DNA of 64,000 nt from Oxyruncus cristatus. Its lineage: Eukaryota > Chordata > Aves > Passeriformes > Cotingidae. The stretch lies in contig VXAY01002606.1 in assembly GCA_013399855.1 (NCBI GenBank), forward strand, positions 236,217 to 300,216. Reading direction: 5' to 3'. Position 1 is the stretch's first letter. Each line of letters begins with the position of its first letter. Shown here piece after piece: positions 63,828 to 64,000 of this stretch. Both the position numbers and the translations under genes were made by a program. Under the pieces are notes generated by a model. The model was not told where the DNA came from and made no database searches. It saw only the letters and a program-made list of their open reading frames with translations.

Positions 63828-64000
63828 AGGCAGTCTAGGAGATTGCTAGAGTGTATAGAGGATAACTTCCTGCTCCAGCTGGTAAATGAGCCTACCAGGG
63901 GTAGGGCCCCACTAGACCTGCTGTTCACAAACAGAGAGGGGCTGGTGGGAAATGTGGTGGTCAGAGGCCATCTGGGGCACAGTGACCACGAAATAATAAA
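63828..64000 (+). pseudogene. CR1 ORF2 endonuclease C-terminal segment (runs off window)
   Basis: After the TAG the same reading frame continues with RQSRRLLECIEDNFLLQL, EPTRGRAPLDLLFTNREGLV and GHLGHSDHEII. This is the last part of the apurinic-like endonuclease, with its Ser-Asp-His motif intact. It shares the frame with the preceding ORF1 fusion, so a single nonsense codon separates them. Confidence 0.85.

Larger units (their letters stand above)
62455..64000 (+). mobile_element. CR1 LINE 5' part, continuing past the window edge
   Basis: Plus-strand CR1 with 5' UTR-like sequence (about 62455-62575; CAGGCAGGGTGAGCAGCAAG, 'acagccaccctcccagctctccctggtgg'). A T/G-rich tract follows at 62578-62662, then ORF1 from ATG 62697, and the end of the ORF2 endonuclease up to the window edge. 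Most CR1 copies are 5'-truncated, so keeping this end is less common. The 5' boundary is approximate. The start of ORF2 appears deleted (see the coding entries). Confidence 0.88.

Noticed and set aside
1..64000. Exons of the expected neighbours FGF10 or HCN1
   Set aside because: I looked for their characteristic peptide blocks (FGF core, HCN pore and cyclic-nucleotide domain) and found none. Divergent non-coding exons would be missed by eye.
1..64000. CRISPR arrays, bacterial operons, tRNA or rRNA genes
   Set aside because: No regularly spaced repeats, no cloverleaf-like tRNA sequence and no rRNA signature were noticed. The genome context is clearly vertebrate.

Overview
This window is nuclear DNA from a vertebrate, almost certainly a bird. 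The evidence is one multi-exon gene for a mitochondrial ribosomal protein with GT-AG introns, a CpG-rich promoter, many copies of CR1 (chicken repeat 1) LINEs, one well-bounded retroviral LTR, and otherwise AT-rich non-coding DNA. Two runs of N (9440-9474 and 40031-40175) are assembly gaps. No bacterial operon, CRISPR array, rRNA or tRNA gene is visible.

The only host protein-coding gene I can support is MRPS30 (mL65, also PDCD9), on the minus strand from 22360 down to 17862. It has five exons with matching phases and an uninterrupted 450-codon frame, and an AATAAA lies about 175 bases past the stop. Its promoter (about 22361-22680) holds perfect or near-perfect sites for NRF-1, GABPA/NRF-2 and ZNF143, plus an E-box and a CCAAT box. 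This is the usual regulatory kit of nuclear genes for mitochondrial proteins. In other vertebrates MRPS30 lies in a gene-poor interval between FGF10 and HCN1; I see no exon of either here, so most of the window is probably that gene desert.

Layout: 1-7620 is unremarkable AT-rich DNA with a perfect 34-bp tandem duplication. 7621-17140 has a solo LTR (11082-11634) and several old CR1 3' ends. 17140-22680 is MRPS30 and its promoter, directly abutted by a CR1 copy (22681-22945). 24290-24535 is a very old CR1 relic. 28303-29115 is an internal CR1 ORF2 fragment. 34058-34445 is a CR1 3' end. 46150-46720 is a CR1 endonuclease-to-linker fragment, followed by a second, unclassified repeat-like block. 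48850-49718 is a CR1 reverse-transcriptase tail with its 3' UTR. 54160-55600 resembles a decayed LTR element. 62455-64000 is the 5' part of a plus-strand CR1, in which an ORF1 esterase domain is joined in frame to the end of the ORF2 endonuclease by an internal deletion.

I found no convincing new biological system. The most useful leads are the compact MRPS30 promoter with its adjoining CR1, the lineage-variable Ala/Pro/Gly-rich insert in MRPS30, the CR1 ORF1-endonuclease fusion, the LTR with an ambiguous target-site duplication, and the possible ERV remnant near 54-55.6 kb.
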